DNA from: Phocaeicola coprophilus
Lineage (GTDB): Bacteria; Bacteroidota; Bacteroidia; Bacteroidales; Bacteroidaceae
NCBI GenBank assembly: GCA_016900015.1
Contig: JACJJM010000013.1
Span: forward strand, 29,773-93,772
Direction of reading: 5' to 3'
DNA: 64,000 nucleotides
Position numbers and translations under genes: made by a program
Shown here: positions 52,402 through 62,500 of the stretch, piece by piece
How positions within the stretch are numbered: position 1 is the first letter of the stretch
Layout of the letters: each line of letters starts with the position of its first letter
Notes under the pieces: generated by a model
Seen by the model: the letters and a program-made list of their open reading frames with translations, nothing else
The model's database searches: none
Told to the model about the DNA's origin: nothing

Positions 52402-55290
52402 ATGACTGACGAAACAGAAAAGATAAATGTGTACGGTGCCCGCGTGCACAACTTGAAGAATATAGATGTCGAAATCCCGCGCAACAGTCTCACTGTCATT
52501 ACCGGACTGAGTGGCAGCGGCAAATCGTCATTGGCTTTTGACACGCTCTTTGCCGAGGGACAACGACGTTACATCGAGACGTTTTCGGCTTACGCCCGCA
52601 ACTTCCTTGGAGGCATGGAACGTCCGGATGTGGACAAGATTACAGGCTTGAGCCCCGTCATCTCCATCGAACAGAAAACCACCAACAAGAACCCCCGTTC
52701 GACTGTGGGGACAACGACTGAAATCTATGACTATCTGCGTCTGCTTTTCGCTCGTGCCGGCACGGCTTATTCCTACTTGTCGGGCGAGAAGATGGTGAAA
52801 TACACAGAAGAACAAATCATTGACCTCATATTGAAGGACTATGCCGGACGGCGCATCATGCTGCTCGCCCCCTTGGTTCGCACCCGAAAGGGACACTACA
52901 AAGAGCTTTTCGAACAAGTGCGCAAGAAGGGTTACCTCTATGTACGGGTGGATGGCGAAGTGCGCGAAGTGACCCACGGCATGAAGCTCGACCGGTATAA
53001 GAACCATGACATCGAGGTGGTCGTGGACAAGCTGGTGGTGAGCGGGAAGGATGACAAGCGTCTCACCCAGAGTGTGGCTACGGCCATGACGCAGGGCGAC
53101 GGGCTGCTGATGGTGCTCGATGCTGACACGCACACGGTGCGCCATTACAGCAAGCGGCTGATGTGTCCTGTCACGGGCTTGTCCTATCGCGAACCGGCTC
53201 CGCACAACTTTTCGTTCAACTCCCCCCAAGGGGCATGTCCCCGCTGCAAGGGACTGGGCGTCGTCAACCTGATAGATGTCGACAAAGTCATCCCCGACCG
53301 CAGCCTGTCGGTCTATGAAGGAGCCATCGTCCCGCTGGGGAAGTATAAGAACATCATGATATTCTGGCAAATCGACGCGTTGCTGGAGAAGTATGAAGCG
53401 ACGCTGAAGACCCCCGTTTCCCAGTTGCCCGAAGAGGCCATCGACGAGATACTCAACGGCTCGGATGAGCGTATCAAGATAAAGAGTACGTTGCTCCATG
53501 CTTCGTCCGACTACTTCACCACCTATGAAGGGCTGGTGAAGTACATACAGATGCTCCAAGACAGCGACGCATCCGCCACCCAGCAGAAATGGGCCGAACA
53601 GTTTGCCCGCACGGCCGTCTGTCCCGACTGTGGCGGGGCGCGGCTCAACCGCGAGGCACTGAGCTTCCGCATCCATGACAAGAACATACACCAGCTTTCC
53701 ACGATGGACATCAGCGAGCTTTATGACTGGATGCTCCACGTCGAGCAGCATCTCGACTCCAAGCAACAGCGCATCGCAGGGGAAATCCTCAAGGAAATCC
53801 GCACTCGCCTGAAGTTCCTTCTCGACGTCGGCCTTGACTACCTCTCGCTGGGCCGTTCCTCCGTCACCCTCTCGGGCGGCGAGAGCCAGCGCATACGGCT
53901 TGCCACACAGATAGGCTCGCAGCTCGTCAATGTCCTCTACATCCTCGACGAACCCAGCATCGGACTCCATCAGCGCGACAACATCCGCCTCATCAACTCC
54001 CTCAAGGAACTGCGCGACTTGGGCAATACGGTCATCGTCGTTGAACATGACCGCGACATGATGCTCGCTGCCGACTATGTGGTCGACATGGGCCCCAAGG
54101 CCGGACGGCTGGGCGGCGAAGTGGTCTTCGCCGGTACGCCTGCCGAGATGATGCAGGCACACACGCTCACTTCCCAATACCTCAGCGGCGAGATGCGCAT
54201 AGAGGTGCCGGCGACGCGCCGCCCGGGCAACGGGCACTCTCTCTGGCTCCGGGGAGCACGCGGGAACAACCTCAAGGGCGTCGACGTCGAGTTCCCTCTC
54301 GGGCGGCTCGTCTGCGTCACGGGTGTGTCGGGCAGCGGCAAGTCGACCCTTGTCAACGACACCCTCCAGCCCATCCTCTCGCAACATTTCTACCGCTCCC
54401 TGCGCGATCCCTTGCCCTATGACTCCATCGAGGGATTGGAATATATAGATAAGGTAATAGATGTCGACCAGTCGCCCTTGGGGCGCACACCGCGTTCGAA
54501 CCCCGCGACCTACACCGGCGTCTTCGCCGACATCCGTTCACTCTTTGTCGGACTGCCTGAGGCGAAGATGCGCGGCTACAAGCCCGGACGCTTCTCGTTC
54601 AACGTCAGCGGCGGACGGTGCGAGGCCTGCGGGGGCAACGGCTACAAGGTCATCGAGATGAACTTCCTCCCTGACGTGCTCGTCCCCTGCGAGGTCTGCC
54701 ACGGCAAACGCTACAACCGCGAGACGCTCGAAGTGCGTTTCAAGGGCAAGTCCATCGCCGACGTGCTCGACATGACCATCAACCGCGCCGTCGAGTTCTT
54801 CGAGAATGTCCCCCAGATATTGAACAAGATAAAAGTCCTCCAGGACGTCGGTCTCGGCTACATCCGCCTCGGGCAGCCTTCGACCACCCTCTCCGGAGGC
54901 GAGAGCCAGCGCGTCAAGCTCGCCACCGAACTGGCGCGGCGCGACACGGGACGCACGCTCTACATCCTCGACGAGCCGACCACGGGGCTGCATTTCGAAG
55001 ACATACGCGTCCTCCTCTCCGTGCTCAACCGCCTGGTTGACAAGGGCAACACGGTCATCGTCATCGAGCACAACCTCGACGTCATCAAGGCCGCCGACTA
55101 TGTCATCGACATGGGCCCCGAGGGAGGTAAAAAGGGCGGACAGCTCCTCACCTGCGGCACGCCCGAACAAGTGGCAGCCTCGGGAGTGGGCTATACGGCT
55201 GGTTTCCTGAGAGATGAACTCGACCGCGACGCCCCTGCGGGAACGCCTGCGGAACCCCTTGCAAGGGATACGGGAAGACCCCTTGCATGA
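52402..55290 (+). CDS. uvrA: Excinuclease ABC subunit UvrA
   Basis: The 962-residue DNA-damage sensor of nucleotide excision repair has two ABC modules: Walker A '[13 protein letters not shown]' (about 34-46) and '[13 protein letters not shown]', signatures '[12 protein letters not shown]' and '[12 protein letters not shown]', Walker B '[11 protein letters not shown]' and '[11 protein letters not shown]'. The second zinc module is intact (CEAC...CEVCHGKR). The first reads CPVTG...CPRC, lacking the second Cys of the usual CxxC. The last ~20 residues ([19 protein letters not shown]) are coded by the 24-bp palindrome repeat that covers the stop codon. Codon GC rises from 5' to 3'. Confidence 0.97.
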   Translation: MTDETEKINVYGARVHNLKNIDVEIPRNSLTVITGLSGSGKSSLAFDTLFAEGQRRYIETFSAYARNFLGGMERPDVDKITGLSPVISIEQKTTNKNPRSTVGTTTEIYDYLRLLFARAGTAYSYLSGEKMVKYTEEQIIDLILKDYAGRRIMLLAPLVRTRKGHYKELFEQVRKKGYLYVRVDGEVREVTHGMKLDRYKNHDIEVVVDKLVVSGKDDKRLTQSVATAMTQGDGLLMVLDADTHTVRHYSKRLMCPVTGLSYREPAPHNFSFNSPQGACPRCKGLGVVNLIDVDKVIPDRSLSVYEGAIVPLGKYKNIMIFWQIDALLEKYEATLKTPVSQLPEEAIDEILNGSDERIKIKSTLLHASSDYFTTYEGLVKYIQMLQDSDASATQQKWAEQFARTAVCPDCGGARLNREALSFRIHDKNIHQLSTMDISELYDWMLHVEQHLDSKQQRIAGEILKEIRTRLKFLLDVGLDYLSLGRSSVTLSGGESQRIRLATQIGSQLVNVLYILDEPSIGLHQRDNIRLINSLKELRDLGNTVIVVEHDRDMMLAADYVVDMGPKAGRLGGEVVFAGTPAEMMQAHTLTSQYLSGEMRIEVPATRRPGNGHSLWLRGARGNNLKGVDVEFPLGRLVCVTGVSGSGKSTLVNDTLQPILSQHFYRSLRDPLPYDSIEGLEYIDKVIDVDQSPLGRTPRSNPATYTGVFADIRSLFVGLPEAKMRGYKPGRFSFNVSGGRCEACGGNGYKVIEMNFLPDVLVPCEVCHGKRYNRETLEVRFKGKSIADVLDMTINRAVEFFENVPQILNKIKVLQDVGLGYIRLGQPSTTLSGGESQRVKLATELARRDTGRTLYILDEPTTGLHFEDIRVLLSVLNRLVDKGNTVIVIEHNLDVIKAADYVIDMGPEGGKKGGQLLTCGTPEQVAASGVGYTAGFLRDELDRDAPAGTPAEPLARDTGRPLA

Positions 55291-55376
55291 GGTGCCGTCA
55301 TACCCCTTGCAAGGGGTCGCCGGACACCCTTGCAAGGGGTATCCCGGGCATCCTTGTAAGCAGTAATAATACGATA
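55235..55376. repeat. 24-bp tandem palindrome array across the uvrA stop codon
   Basis: TTGCAA-type centres occur at 55259, 55283, 55307, 55330 and 55354 (spacing 24, 24, 23, 24). The best units are ACCCCTTGCAAGGGGT (55302-55317) and ACCCTTGCAAGGGGT (about 55327-55340), others have 1-4 changes; a decayed unit may lie around 55235. Eight bases separate the palindromes. The array supplies the last codons of uvrA and fills the space to ybaK. Confidence 0.85.
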
Positions 55377-55388
55377 CACCATACATCC

Positions 55389-55871
55389 ATGAGCAACAAG
55401 ACCAACAAGACCAACGCTGCCCGCCTGCTCGACGCTGCGGGCATTGCCTACGAACTGATTCCCTACGCCGTCGACGAGAGCGACCTCAGCGCCGTGCACG
55501 TGGCGGCGAGCCTGGGCGAAGACGTCGAGCAAGTGTTCAAGACCATCGTCCTGCGCGGCGACCGGACGGGGCATTTCGTCTGCATCGTCCCCGGCGAGCA
55601 CGAGGTCGACCTGAAGATGGCCGCCCGCGCGTCGGGCAACAAGAAGTGCGAGCTTCTCCCCCTGAAGGAGCTGCTCCCGACGACGGGCTACATCCGCGGC
55701 GGCTGCTCGCCCATCGGCATGAAACGTCATTTTCCCACCTACATCCACCCGACGGCGCTCTCCTATCCGTCTATATATGTCAGCGCCGGGGTGCGCGGCC
55801 TTCAGCTGAAGATGGCGCCTCAGGACTTAATTCGCATTTCCCAAGCCGAAGTTTGTGCTTTGTTTGCATGA
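55389..55871 (+). CDS. ybaK: YbaK/EbsC Cys-tRNA(Pro) deacylase
   Basis: The 160-residue enzyme hydrolyses mischarged Cys-tRNA(Pro). It begins MSNKTNKTNAARLLDAAGIA and has the family elements 'VFKTIVLRGDRTGHFVCIVP' (catalytic Lys region), 'VDLKMAARASGNKKCELL' and 'GYIRGGCSPIGMKRHFPTYI'. The frame is open from 55287, but those codons lie in the palindrome array, so ATG 55389 is the start. It is probably co-transcribed with uvrA unless the array stops transcription. Confidence 0.93.
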   Translation: MSNKTNKTNAARLLDAAGIAYELIPYAVDESDLSAVHVAASLGEDVEQVFKTIVLRGDRTGHFVCIVPGEHEVDLKMAARASGNKKCELLPLKELLPTTGYIRGGCSPIGMKRHFPTYIHPTALSYPSIYVSAGVRGLQLKMAPQDLIRISQAEVCALFA

Positions 55872-55889
55872 GAATATGAAAAATATCTC

Positions 55890-55897
55890 TATATTTG
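55890..55897 (+). promoter_or_regulatory. Putative POT transporter promoter -7 box
   Basis: TATATTTG (TAnnTTTG), 44 bp before the ATG; TTTG at 55863 is 23 bp upstream, a little far. Confidence 0.5.
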
Positions 55898-55940
55898 TGA
55901 CCATTAATCTACTTTACTAATTATCTAATATCTTAACTGT

Positions 55941-57473
55941 ATGTTTGAAGGACAACCTAAAGGACTGTATGCCCTCGCGCTGGCCAACACGGGCGAGCGT
56001 TTCGGGTATTACACCATGTTGGCTATTTTCGTACTTTTTCTGAAAGCCAACTTCGGACTCTCGCCTGGCATGGCCGGCACTATTTACTCCACATTCTTAG
56101 CTTTAGTTTATTTTTTGCCGTTCATCGGCGGTATCCTGGCTGACAAGTTCGGCTATGGCAAGATGGTGACCATCGGCATCATCGCCATGTTTGCCGGCTA
56201 CGTGTTGTTGGCTTTGCCATTGGGCAGCGGGACGCTGGCGATGATAAGCATGTTTGCCGCCTTGGTGGTCATCAGTAGCGGAACGGGCCTGTTCAAGGGC
56301 AACCTCCAGGTGATGGTGGGCAACCTCTATGATGCGCCCGAGTATGCGTCGAAGCGTGACTCTGCGTTCAGCATCTTCTACATGGCCATCAACATCGGTG
56401 CCTTGTTTGCTCCGACGGCCGCTGTCTCCATCATGGAATATGCGCAGAAGACATGGGGCGTGAGTGTGAACGATTCCTATCACTTCGCTTTCGCAGTGGC
56501 CTGTGTGTCGCTCATCATTTCGATGGCCATCTATTACGGTTTCCGTAACACGTTCCGCCACGTCGAGGGTAGCACGAAGTCGGAGGCTGCCGGCAAGAAG
56601 TCCGACCACGTCGCCGAGGAGCTCAGTCCGAAGGAGACGAAGGAGCGCATCGTGGCTCTCTGTCTGGTGTTCTTCGTGGTCATCTTCTTCTGGATGGCAT
56701 TCCATCAGAACGGTTTGACGCTGACTTACTTTGCCGATGAGTTTACGGCCAAGAGTTCGGAAGGTGTGCAGAGCATGATGTTCAGCGTATGGAACTTGGT
56801 GGCTGTCATCTTCATCGTATACGCATTGTTCTCCCTCTTCCAGTCGAAGACAAGCAAGGGCAAGACCATTTCAGGTGTCGTCATCCTTGCAGCTTTGGCA
56901 TTCCTGGGCTATCGCTACACGGCCATCGAGGGTGCCACTCCGGTCAATGCCCCTATCTTCCAACAATTCAACCCGTTCTTTGTCGTGGCCTTGACTCCGG
57001 TGTCGATGGCTATCTTCAGTTCGCTGGCCCGCAAGGGCAAGGAGCCTTCTGCCCCGCGCAAGATTGGTTTGGGTATGCTGGTTGCAGCATGCGGCTATAT
57101 CTTGATGATGCTGGCTTCCATCGGTCTGCTTTCTCCGAATGCGCAGGCAGCTGCTGTCGAGACCGGTGAGGCGTCGTTCGTGTCGCCCAACTGGCTTGTG
57201 TCGACCTATCTGGTGTTGACCTTCGGTGAATTGCTGCTCTCTCCGATGGGTATCTCCTTCGTGTCGAAGGTGGCTCCTCCCAAGTATAAAGGTATGATGA
57301 TGGGCGGATGGTTCGTGGCTACAGCCATCGGAAACTATCTCACAGCCGTGGCAGCATGGTTGTGGGGCGACCTGCCTCTGCTGGTCGTATGGGGCGTATT
57401 GGTGGCTCTCTGCTTGCTCTCGGCCCTGTTCATCTTCTCCATTATGAAACGTCTGGAGCGCGTTGCTAAATAA
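55941..57473 (+). CDS. Proton-dependent oligopeptide transporter (POT/PTR2 family)
   Basis: The 510-residue inner-membrane protein has about 14 hydrophobic segments. The N-terminal motif reads 'ALANTGERFGYYTMLAIFVL': the ExxERFxYY signature is present except that the first Glu of ExxER is Asn. A second POT signature region is 'LFKGNLQVMVGNLYD'. The family imports di- and tripeptides with protons. The Glu-to-Asn change seems to be a feature of a Bacteroidota subgroup rather than a mutation here, and may alter coupling. Single-gene unit with its own promoter and terminator. Confidence 0.92.
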   Translation: MFEGQPKGLYALALANTGERFGYYTMLAIFVLFLKANFGLSPGMAGTIYSTFLALVYFLPFIGGILADKFGYGKMVTIGIIAMFAGYVLLALPLGSGTLAMISMFAALVVISSGTGLFKGNLQVMVGNLYDAPEYASKRDSAFSIFYMAINIGALFAPTAAVSIMEYAQKTWGVSVNDSYHFAFAVACVSLIISMAIYYGFRNTFRHVEGSTKSEAAGKKSDHVAEELSPKETKERIVALCLVFFVVIFFWMAFHQNGLTLTYFADEFTAKSSEGVQSMMFSVWNLVAVIFIVYALFSLFQSKTSKGKTISGVVILAALAFLGYRYTAIEGATPVNAPIFQQFNPFFVVALTPVSMAIFSSLARKGKEPSAPRKIGLGMLVAACGYILMMLASIGLLSPNAQAAAVETGEASFVSPNWLVSTYLVLTFGELLLSPMGISFVSKVAPPKYKGMMMGGWFVATAIGNYLTAVAAWLWGDLPLLVVWGVLVALCLLSALFIFSIMKRLERVAK

Positions 57474-57500
57474 GAGTTTTTTAAGTGGTTTGACAATAGT

Positions 57501-57542
57501 AGAATCCCTTGTGGCCGTAGTGCTGCGGGGGATTCTCGTTTT
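57501..57542 (+). terminator. Terminator after POT transporter
   Basis: AGAATCCC (57501-57508) pairs with GGGATTCT (57529-57536), then CGTTTTA. Confidence 0.7.
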
Positions 57543-57624
57543 ATGGACTGTCCGATTGTTGTGGGCGCATGGTGAAAAAAGCTAAAAAGATAGGGCCAAA
57601 CGCATAGTTATGCAGATAAAACTC

Positions 57625-57632
57625 TATTTTTG
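57625..57632 (+). promoter_or_regulatory. Putative promoter -7 box before the His-rich gene
   Basis: TATTTTTG (TAnnTTTG), 25 bp before the ATG at 57657. Confidence 0.5.
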
Positions 57633-57656
57633 CGACAATTTGTATTAGTCATAAGA

Positions 57657-58061
57657 ATGAGAAGAAAAAGAAGTCTCGCATGGGTACTGCTTTCGGTATG
57701 TTTGATTATGCTGTTTGCGTCAGTGTTCCCGCATCATCATCATGGTGACGGAATGCTGTGTACGCAGTATGACATACTACCTTGTGCGGTTGATTGCCAG
57801 GATGCCGCTCATCATCATGCCGGAGGGCAGGATTGCGGTAATTCTTGTGTGACGTCTTTTTGTTGCGATGCACCTCATCATTCTGATTTTATTCTTCCCA
57901 TTTTCCTGTTTGTTATTGGATGGTTCACACTTGCGGGTGTGTCCCGTTTGTTATATTTAGAAAAGCAGGTGGATGATTCTGTCTCTTCCTGTTACGTCGA
58001 ACGTTTACACTCCTATGACGGGCACGATGTCAGTGGACTGCGTGCACCTCCTTGTGCTTGA
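57657..58061 (+). CDS. Small His/Cys-rich membrane protein (DUF6769-like)
   Basis: The 134-residue protein has an N-terminal hydrophobic segment ('LAWVLLSVCLIMLFASVFP'), then a metal-ligand-rich loop (HHHHGDG, DCQDAAHHHAGGQDC, SFCCDAPHH), then a second hydrophobic segment ('FILPIFLFVIGWFTLAGVSR'). It precedes a CusB/CusA/CusC-type efflux operon, so a periplasmic metal-binding or sensing role is likely, but no activity is known. Start ATG 57657; a TTG at 57630 lies within the -7 box. Family name recalled from similar genes upstream of Bacteroidota metal-efflux operons. Confidence 0.72.
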   Translation: MRRKRSLAWVLLSVCLIMLFASVFPHHHHGDGMLCTQYDILPCAVDCQDAAHHHAGGQDCGNSCVTSFCCDAPHHSDFILPIFLFVIGWFTLAGVSRLLYLEKQVDDSVSSCYVERLHSYDGHDVSGLRAPPCA

Positions 58062-58203
58062 TGTGTTTTGACAGCAGCGTTCTGTCTGCGGTGTCATGAT
58101 TTACAATTTTTTACATATTATTTGCCTCGATGTCGGATGATGCGAGAGGGGGCAAATATACCTCTGTGGCCTATATTGCAAGAAGGTTGCATTGACAGAT
58201 GCT

Positions 58204-58211
58204 TACCTTTG
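58204..58211 (+). promoter_or_regulatory. Putative metal-efflux operon promoter -7 box
   Basis: TACCTTTG (TAnnTTTG), 58 bp before the adaptor ATG. Indicates that the efflux genes need not depend on the upstream His-rich gene's promoter. Confidence 0.5.
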
Positions 58212-58269
58212 CTATTCCAAAGAGGTGTCATTATTCAATAATTATAGCACAAAACAATATTATTAGTAT

Positions 58270-59508
58270 ATGAAGAAGATTTATTTACCGCTTGCTTTTG
58301 CGAGCGCATTACTGATTTCGCTGTCAGCTTGTGGCAGCGGGACATCCCATGACAAACACGAACATGCACATGAACATGCAGAGAATGAAGCACACGCCCA
58401 TGAACATGAAGATGCACATGACCATGAAGCGGAAGTCGACGGAGCACATGTCCACGATGAACATGCTGAAGGGGAGGCTGCTCACGGTGATGAAATCATC
58501 CTGACCCCGGAGAAGGCGAAAGCCGCAGGTGTGGTGGTCAAGGATATACAGCCGAGTACTTTCCGTCAGGTGATTCGCACGAGTGGCGAAGTGCTTGCTG
58601 CTCAAGGTGACGAAGCGACAGTTGTAGCCACCACGGCCGGAATCGTGTCATTCCCGACTCCGATGGTGGAAGGTAAGAGTGTGGGCAAAGGTAGCAACCT
58701 GATGGTGGTTTCTGCTCGCAATTTGGCTGAAGGAGAACCGGCAGAACGTGCCCGCATTGCCTATGAAGCAGCCAAGGATGAATATGACCGTGCACAAAAG
58801 TTGGTTGACAGCGGCATTGTTTCAAAGAAGGAATTTGCCACCATTAAGGAAACATACGAGAATGCTCGTTTGGGCTATGAGGCATTGGTTTCTCAGGCTG
58901 GAAAGACGGGACAGCGCATTCTGGCGCCCATTAGCGGTTATGTGAAGACCTGCCTGGTGAAAGAAGGTGATTATGTCACTGTAGGCCAACCACTCATGAC
59001 GCTTACTCAAAATCGTCGTCTTTTCCTCCGTGCCGAAGTGTCGGAGCGTTACTATAAATATCTGTCCGGTGTGGTGTCTGCCAATTTCAAGACTCCATAC
59101 GATGACCGTGTGTATGCTTTGGACGAACTTCACGGACGTGTGCTTTCCTATGGGAAGTCGACGGATGATTCGCTGTTCTATCTGCCCATCACTTTTGAAT
59201 TTGACAATCGTGTCGATGTTGTCCCCGGTTCTTATGTGGAGATTTATTTGCTTTCCGGAGAGATGAAAGATGTCATGGTATTGCCTAAGACAGCCATCAC
59301 GGAAGAGCAAGGAGTGAATTTTGTGTATTTGCAGGTGGATGCCGAAGGATACAAGAAGCAGGAAGTGAAGCTCGGCGCTGACAATGGTCGGGAGGTTCAG
59401 GTCCTTTCCGGTGTACATGCCGGTGATAAAGTTGTGGTCGAAGGGGCATATCATGTGAAACTCGCTTCTGCCAGCAATGCAATTCCTGCACATACGCATG
59501 AACATTAA
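58270..59508 (+). CDS. RND efflux periplasmic adaptor, CusB/CzcB-like lipoprotein
   Basis: The 412-residue adaptor has a lipoprotein signal ('LPLAFASALLISLSACGSG', lipobox LSAC), a His/Glu-rich metal-binding N-terminus (HEHAHEH, HAHEHEDAHDHE, HVHDEH), then lipoyl, hairpin and barrel domains ('IRTSGEVLAAQGDEATVVAT', 'RAQKLVDSGIVSKKEFATIK', 'ILAPISGYVKTCLVKEGDYV'), and a His-rich tail (PAHTHEH). Such N-termini gather Cu, Ag, Zn, Co or Cd. It delivers metal to the RND pump encoded 17 bp downstream. Which metal is not decided by sequence. Confidence 0.92.
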   Translation: MKKIYLPLAFASALLISLSACGSGTSHDKHEHAHEHAENEAHAHEHEDAHDHEAEVDGAHVHDEHAEGEAAHGDEIILTPEKAKAAGVVVKDIQPSTFRQVIRTSGEVLAAQGDEATVVATTAGIVSFPTPMVEGKSVGKGSNLMVVSARNLAEGEPAERARIAYEAAKDEYDRAQKLVDSGIVSKKEFATIKETYENARLGYEALVSQAGKTGQRILAPISGYVKTCLVKEGDYVTVGQPLMTLTQNRRLFLRAEVSERYYKYLSGVVSANFKTPYDDRVYALDELHGRVLSYGKSTDDSLFYLPITFEFDNRVDVVPGSYVEIYLLSGEMKDVMVLPKTAITEEQGVNFVYLQVDAEGYKKQEVKLGADNGREVQVLSGVHAGDKVVVEGAYHVKLASASNAIPAHTHEH

Positions 59509-59525
59509 ATCGGGAGGATTAGCGT

Positions 59526-62500
59526 ATGTTGAATAAGATAATACATTTCTCGCTGAACAACCGTATTCTCATATTGGTTGCTTCAGTGTTGCTGATGGTG
59601 GGAGGAGCTTACACAGCGTTTCACACCGAAGTCGATGTTTTTCCTGATCTTAATGCTCCCACAGTGGTGGTCATGACAGAAGCCAATGGCATGGCGGCCG
59701 AAGAGGTGGAGCAATTGGTGACTTTTCCCGTTGAGACAGCTGTGAATGGTGCGACCAATGTACGTCGGGTACGTTCTTCGTCCACCAACGGTTTCTCTGT
59801 TGTATGGGTTGAGTTTGATTGGGGGACAGACATCTATCTGGCACGTCAGATCGTATCCGAAAAGTTGGCTGTGGTCAGTGAAGAATTGCCTGACAACGTG
59901 GGCAATCCCACATTGGGACCGCAATCATCCATTTTAGGTGAATTGATGATTATCGGTCTGACAGCAGATAGTACATCCATGTTAGACCTTCGCACGTTGG
60001 CCGATTGGACGATTCGTCCGCGTTTGCTTTCCATGGGAGGTGTAGCGCAGGTGGCTGTCTTGGGTGGCGACATCAAGGAATATCAGATTCAGCTTGATCC
60101 CGCACGTATGAAACACTATGGTGTGACATTGGCTGAGGTGATGGCTGCCACACGCGACATGAATCAAAATGCCAATGGAGGTGTCATCTATGAGTATGGC
60201 AATGAGTATATCGTGCGCGGGGCTTTGTCCTCGACTGATGTAGACAAACTTGCGCGTGCTGTGGTCAAGAAGGTGGGCGATTTTCCCATCACTTTGGGGG
60301 ATGTGGCTCATGTGGGGGTTGGTGCCCAGCAGCCGAAACTCGGTTGTGCTTCCGTCGAGGGCAAACCGGCTGTGCTGATAACTGTCACGAAACAACCCAA
60401 TACCGGTACGCTTGATTTGACGGAGAAAATAGATGCTTCACTGGCCGATTTGCAAAAGAATTTGCCTGCTGACGTCAAAGTGTCAACCGACATCTTCCGC
60501 CAGTCACATTTCATCGAGAGTTCCATTGGAAATGTACGTCGTTCGCTCTATGAAGGTGCGATTTTCGTAGTGATAGTGTTGTTCCTTTTCTTGGCCAATG
60601 TGCGCACTACGGTCATTTCGTTGGTGACTTTGCCTTTGTCATTGGTTGTGTCGGTGCTGGTGCTCCACTGGATGGGGATGACCATCAACACGATGTCGCT
60701 TGGCGGTATGGCCATCGCCATCGGTTCTTTGGTCGATGATGCCATCGTCGATGTGGAGAACGTATGGAAGCGTCTGCGTGAGAACAAGATGAGGCCTAAG
60801 GAAGAACGAAGTTCCGTGATGGACGTCGTGTTCCATGCTTCCAAGGAAGTGCGTATGCCGATTCTGAATTCGACCTTGATTATTATAGTAAGTTTCGTTC
60901 CTTTGTTCTTCCTTTCCGGTATGGAAGGACGCATGTTGGTGCCGCTGGGCATAGCTTTCATTGTGGCCTTGATTGCTTCGACAGTCGTTGCGCTTACGTT
61001 GACTCCCGTTTTATGTAGTTATCTGTTAGGACATGAGAAAGGCGAAGGATTGCCCAAGGAAAGTTTTGTCTCAGTATGGTTGCGGAAATATTATTCCGTG
61101 GCACTCGAATGGTCGTTGCATCACAGCAAAGCCGTATTGGGGACTACCATTGCTTTGTTTATCGTAGCTTTGGCATTTTTCTTTTCCTTGGGACATAGCT
61201 TCCTGCCTTCGTTCAATGAAGGTTCGTTTACCATCAATGTCAGCTCGCTGCCGGGTATCTCGTTGGAGGAGAGTGACAAAATCGGTCGCCAGGCAGAGGA
61301 ACTTCTGCTTTCGATACCGGAGATTAAGACTGTCGGTCGCAAGACTGGTCGTGCAGAACTCGATGAACATGCTTTGGGTGTGAACGTGTCAGAGATTGAA
61401 GCTCCTTTCGAACTGAAAGACCGTTCACGGGAGGAGGTGCTTGATGAGGTGCGTCAGAAACTGGGCACCATAACCGGGGCAAACATTGAAATAGGCCAAC
61501 CCATCAGTCACCGCATCGACGCCATGTTGAGCGGTACGCAGGCCAGCATTGCCATCAAGCTCTTCGGTACAGACTTGAATAAGATGTTTATGTTGGGCAA
61601 TCAGATAAAGAATGCCATTTCCGATGTGGACGGCGTGGCAGACTTGAACGTCGAACAGCAAATCGAACGTCCGGAGCTGAACATCGAGCCAAAGCGGGAG
61701 ATGCTTGCCAAGTATGGCATTACACTTCCGGAGTTTAAGGAATTTGTGTCCGTCAATATGGCGGGTGAAGTCGTGTCGCAAGTCTACGAGGAAGGCAAGT
61801 CGTTCAATCTCGTCGTACGCACACAAGAGGACTACCGCAACGAGATGGAGAAGGTGCGCAACTTGATGATGGACACTCCCGATGGCGCAAAAATTCCCCT
61901 GAGCTACGTGGCCGATGTACGTTCCACTTCCGGCCCGAACACCATCAGTCGTGAGAATGTAAAACGCAAGATTGTCATCTCGGCCAATACCTCCGGACGT
62001 GATGTGCGCAGCGTGGTGAACGACATCCAACGGTGTATCGATGAGAAAATCACCCTTCCGGAAGATTACCACATCGAGTATGGCGGACAGTTCGAGAGCG
62101 AGCAGGCCGCTTCACGCATCCTGTTGCTGGCTTCCCTGATGAGTATCGTTGTCATCTTCCTCATCCTCTATACGCAGTTTAAGAGCGCTTCGCATAGTGC
62201 TATTATCCTTATCAATTTGCCTTTAGCCCTGATTGGAGGCGTGTTTGCCTTGGTGTTCACCACCGGCGAGATAAGCATTCCGGCCATCATCGGACTCATC
62301 TCGCTCTTCGGTATCGCTACGCGCAACGGTATGTTGCTTCTCTCCAATTACCATCATTGGCAGGCGGAAGGCATGTCGCTCCATGACAGCATCATCCACG
62401 GTTCGCTCGATCGTCTGAACCCTATCCTCATGACGGCGCTCTGTTCTGCCTTGGCCATGATACCGCTGGCCATCAATGGCGACCTGCCGGGCAATGAGAT

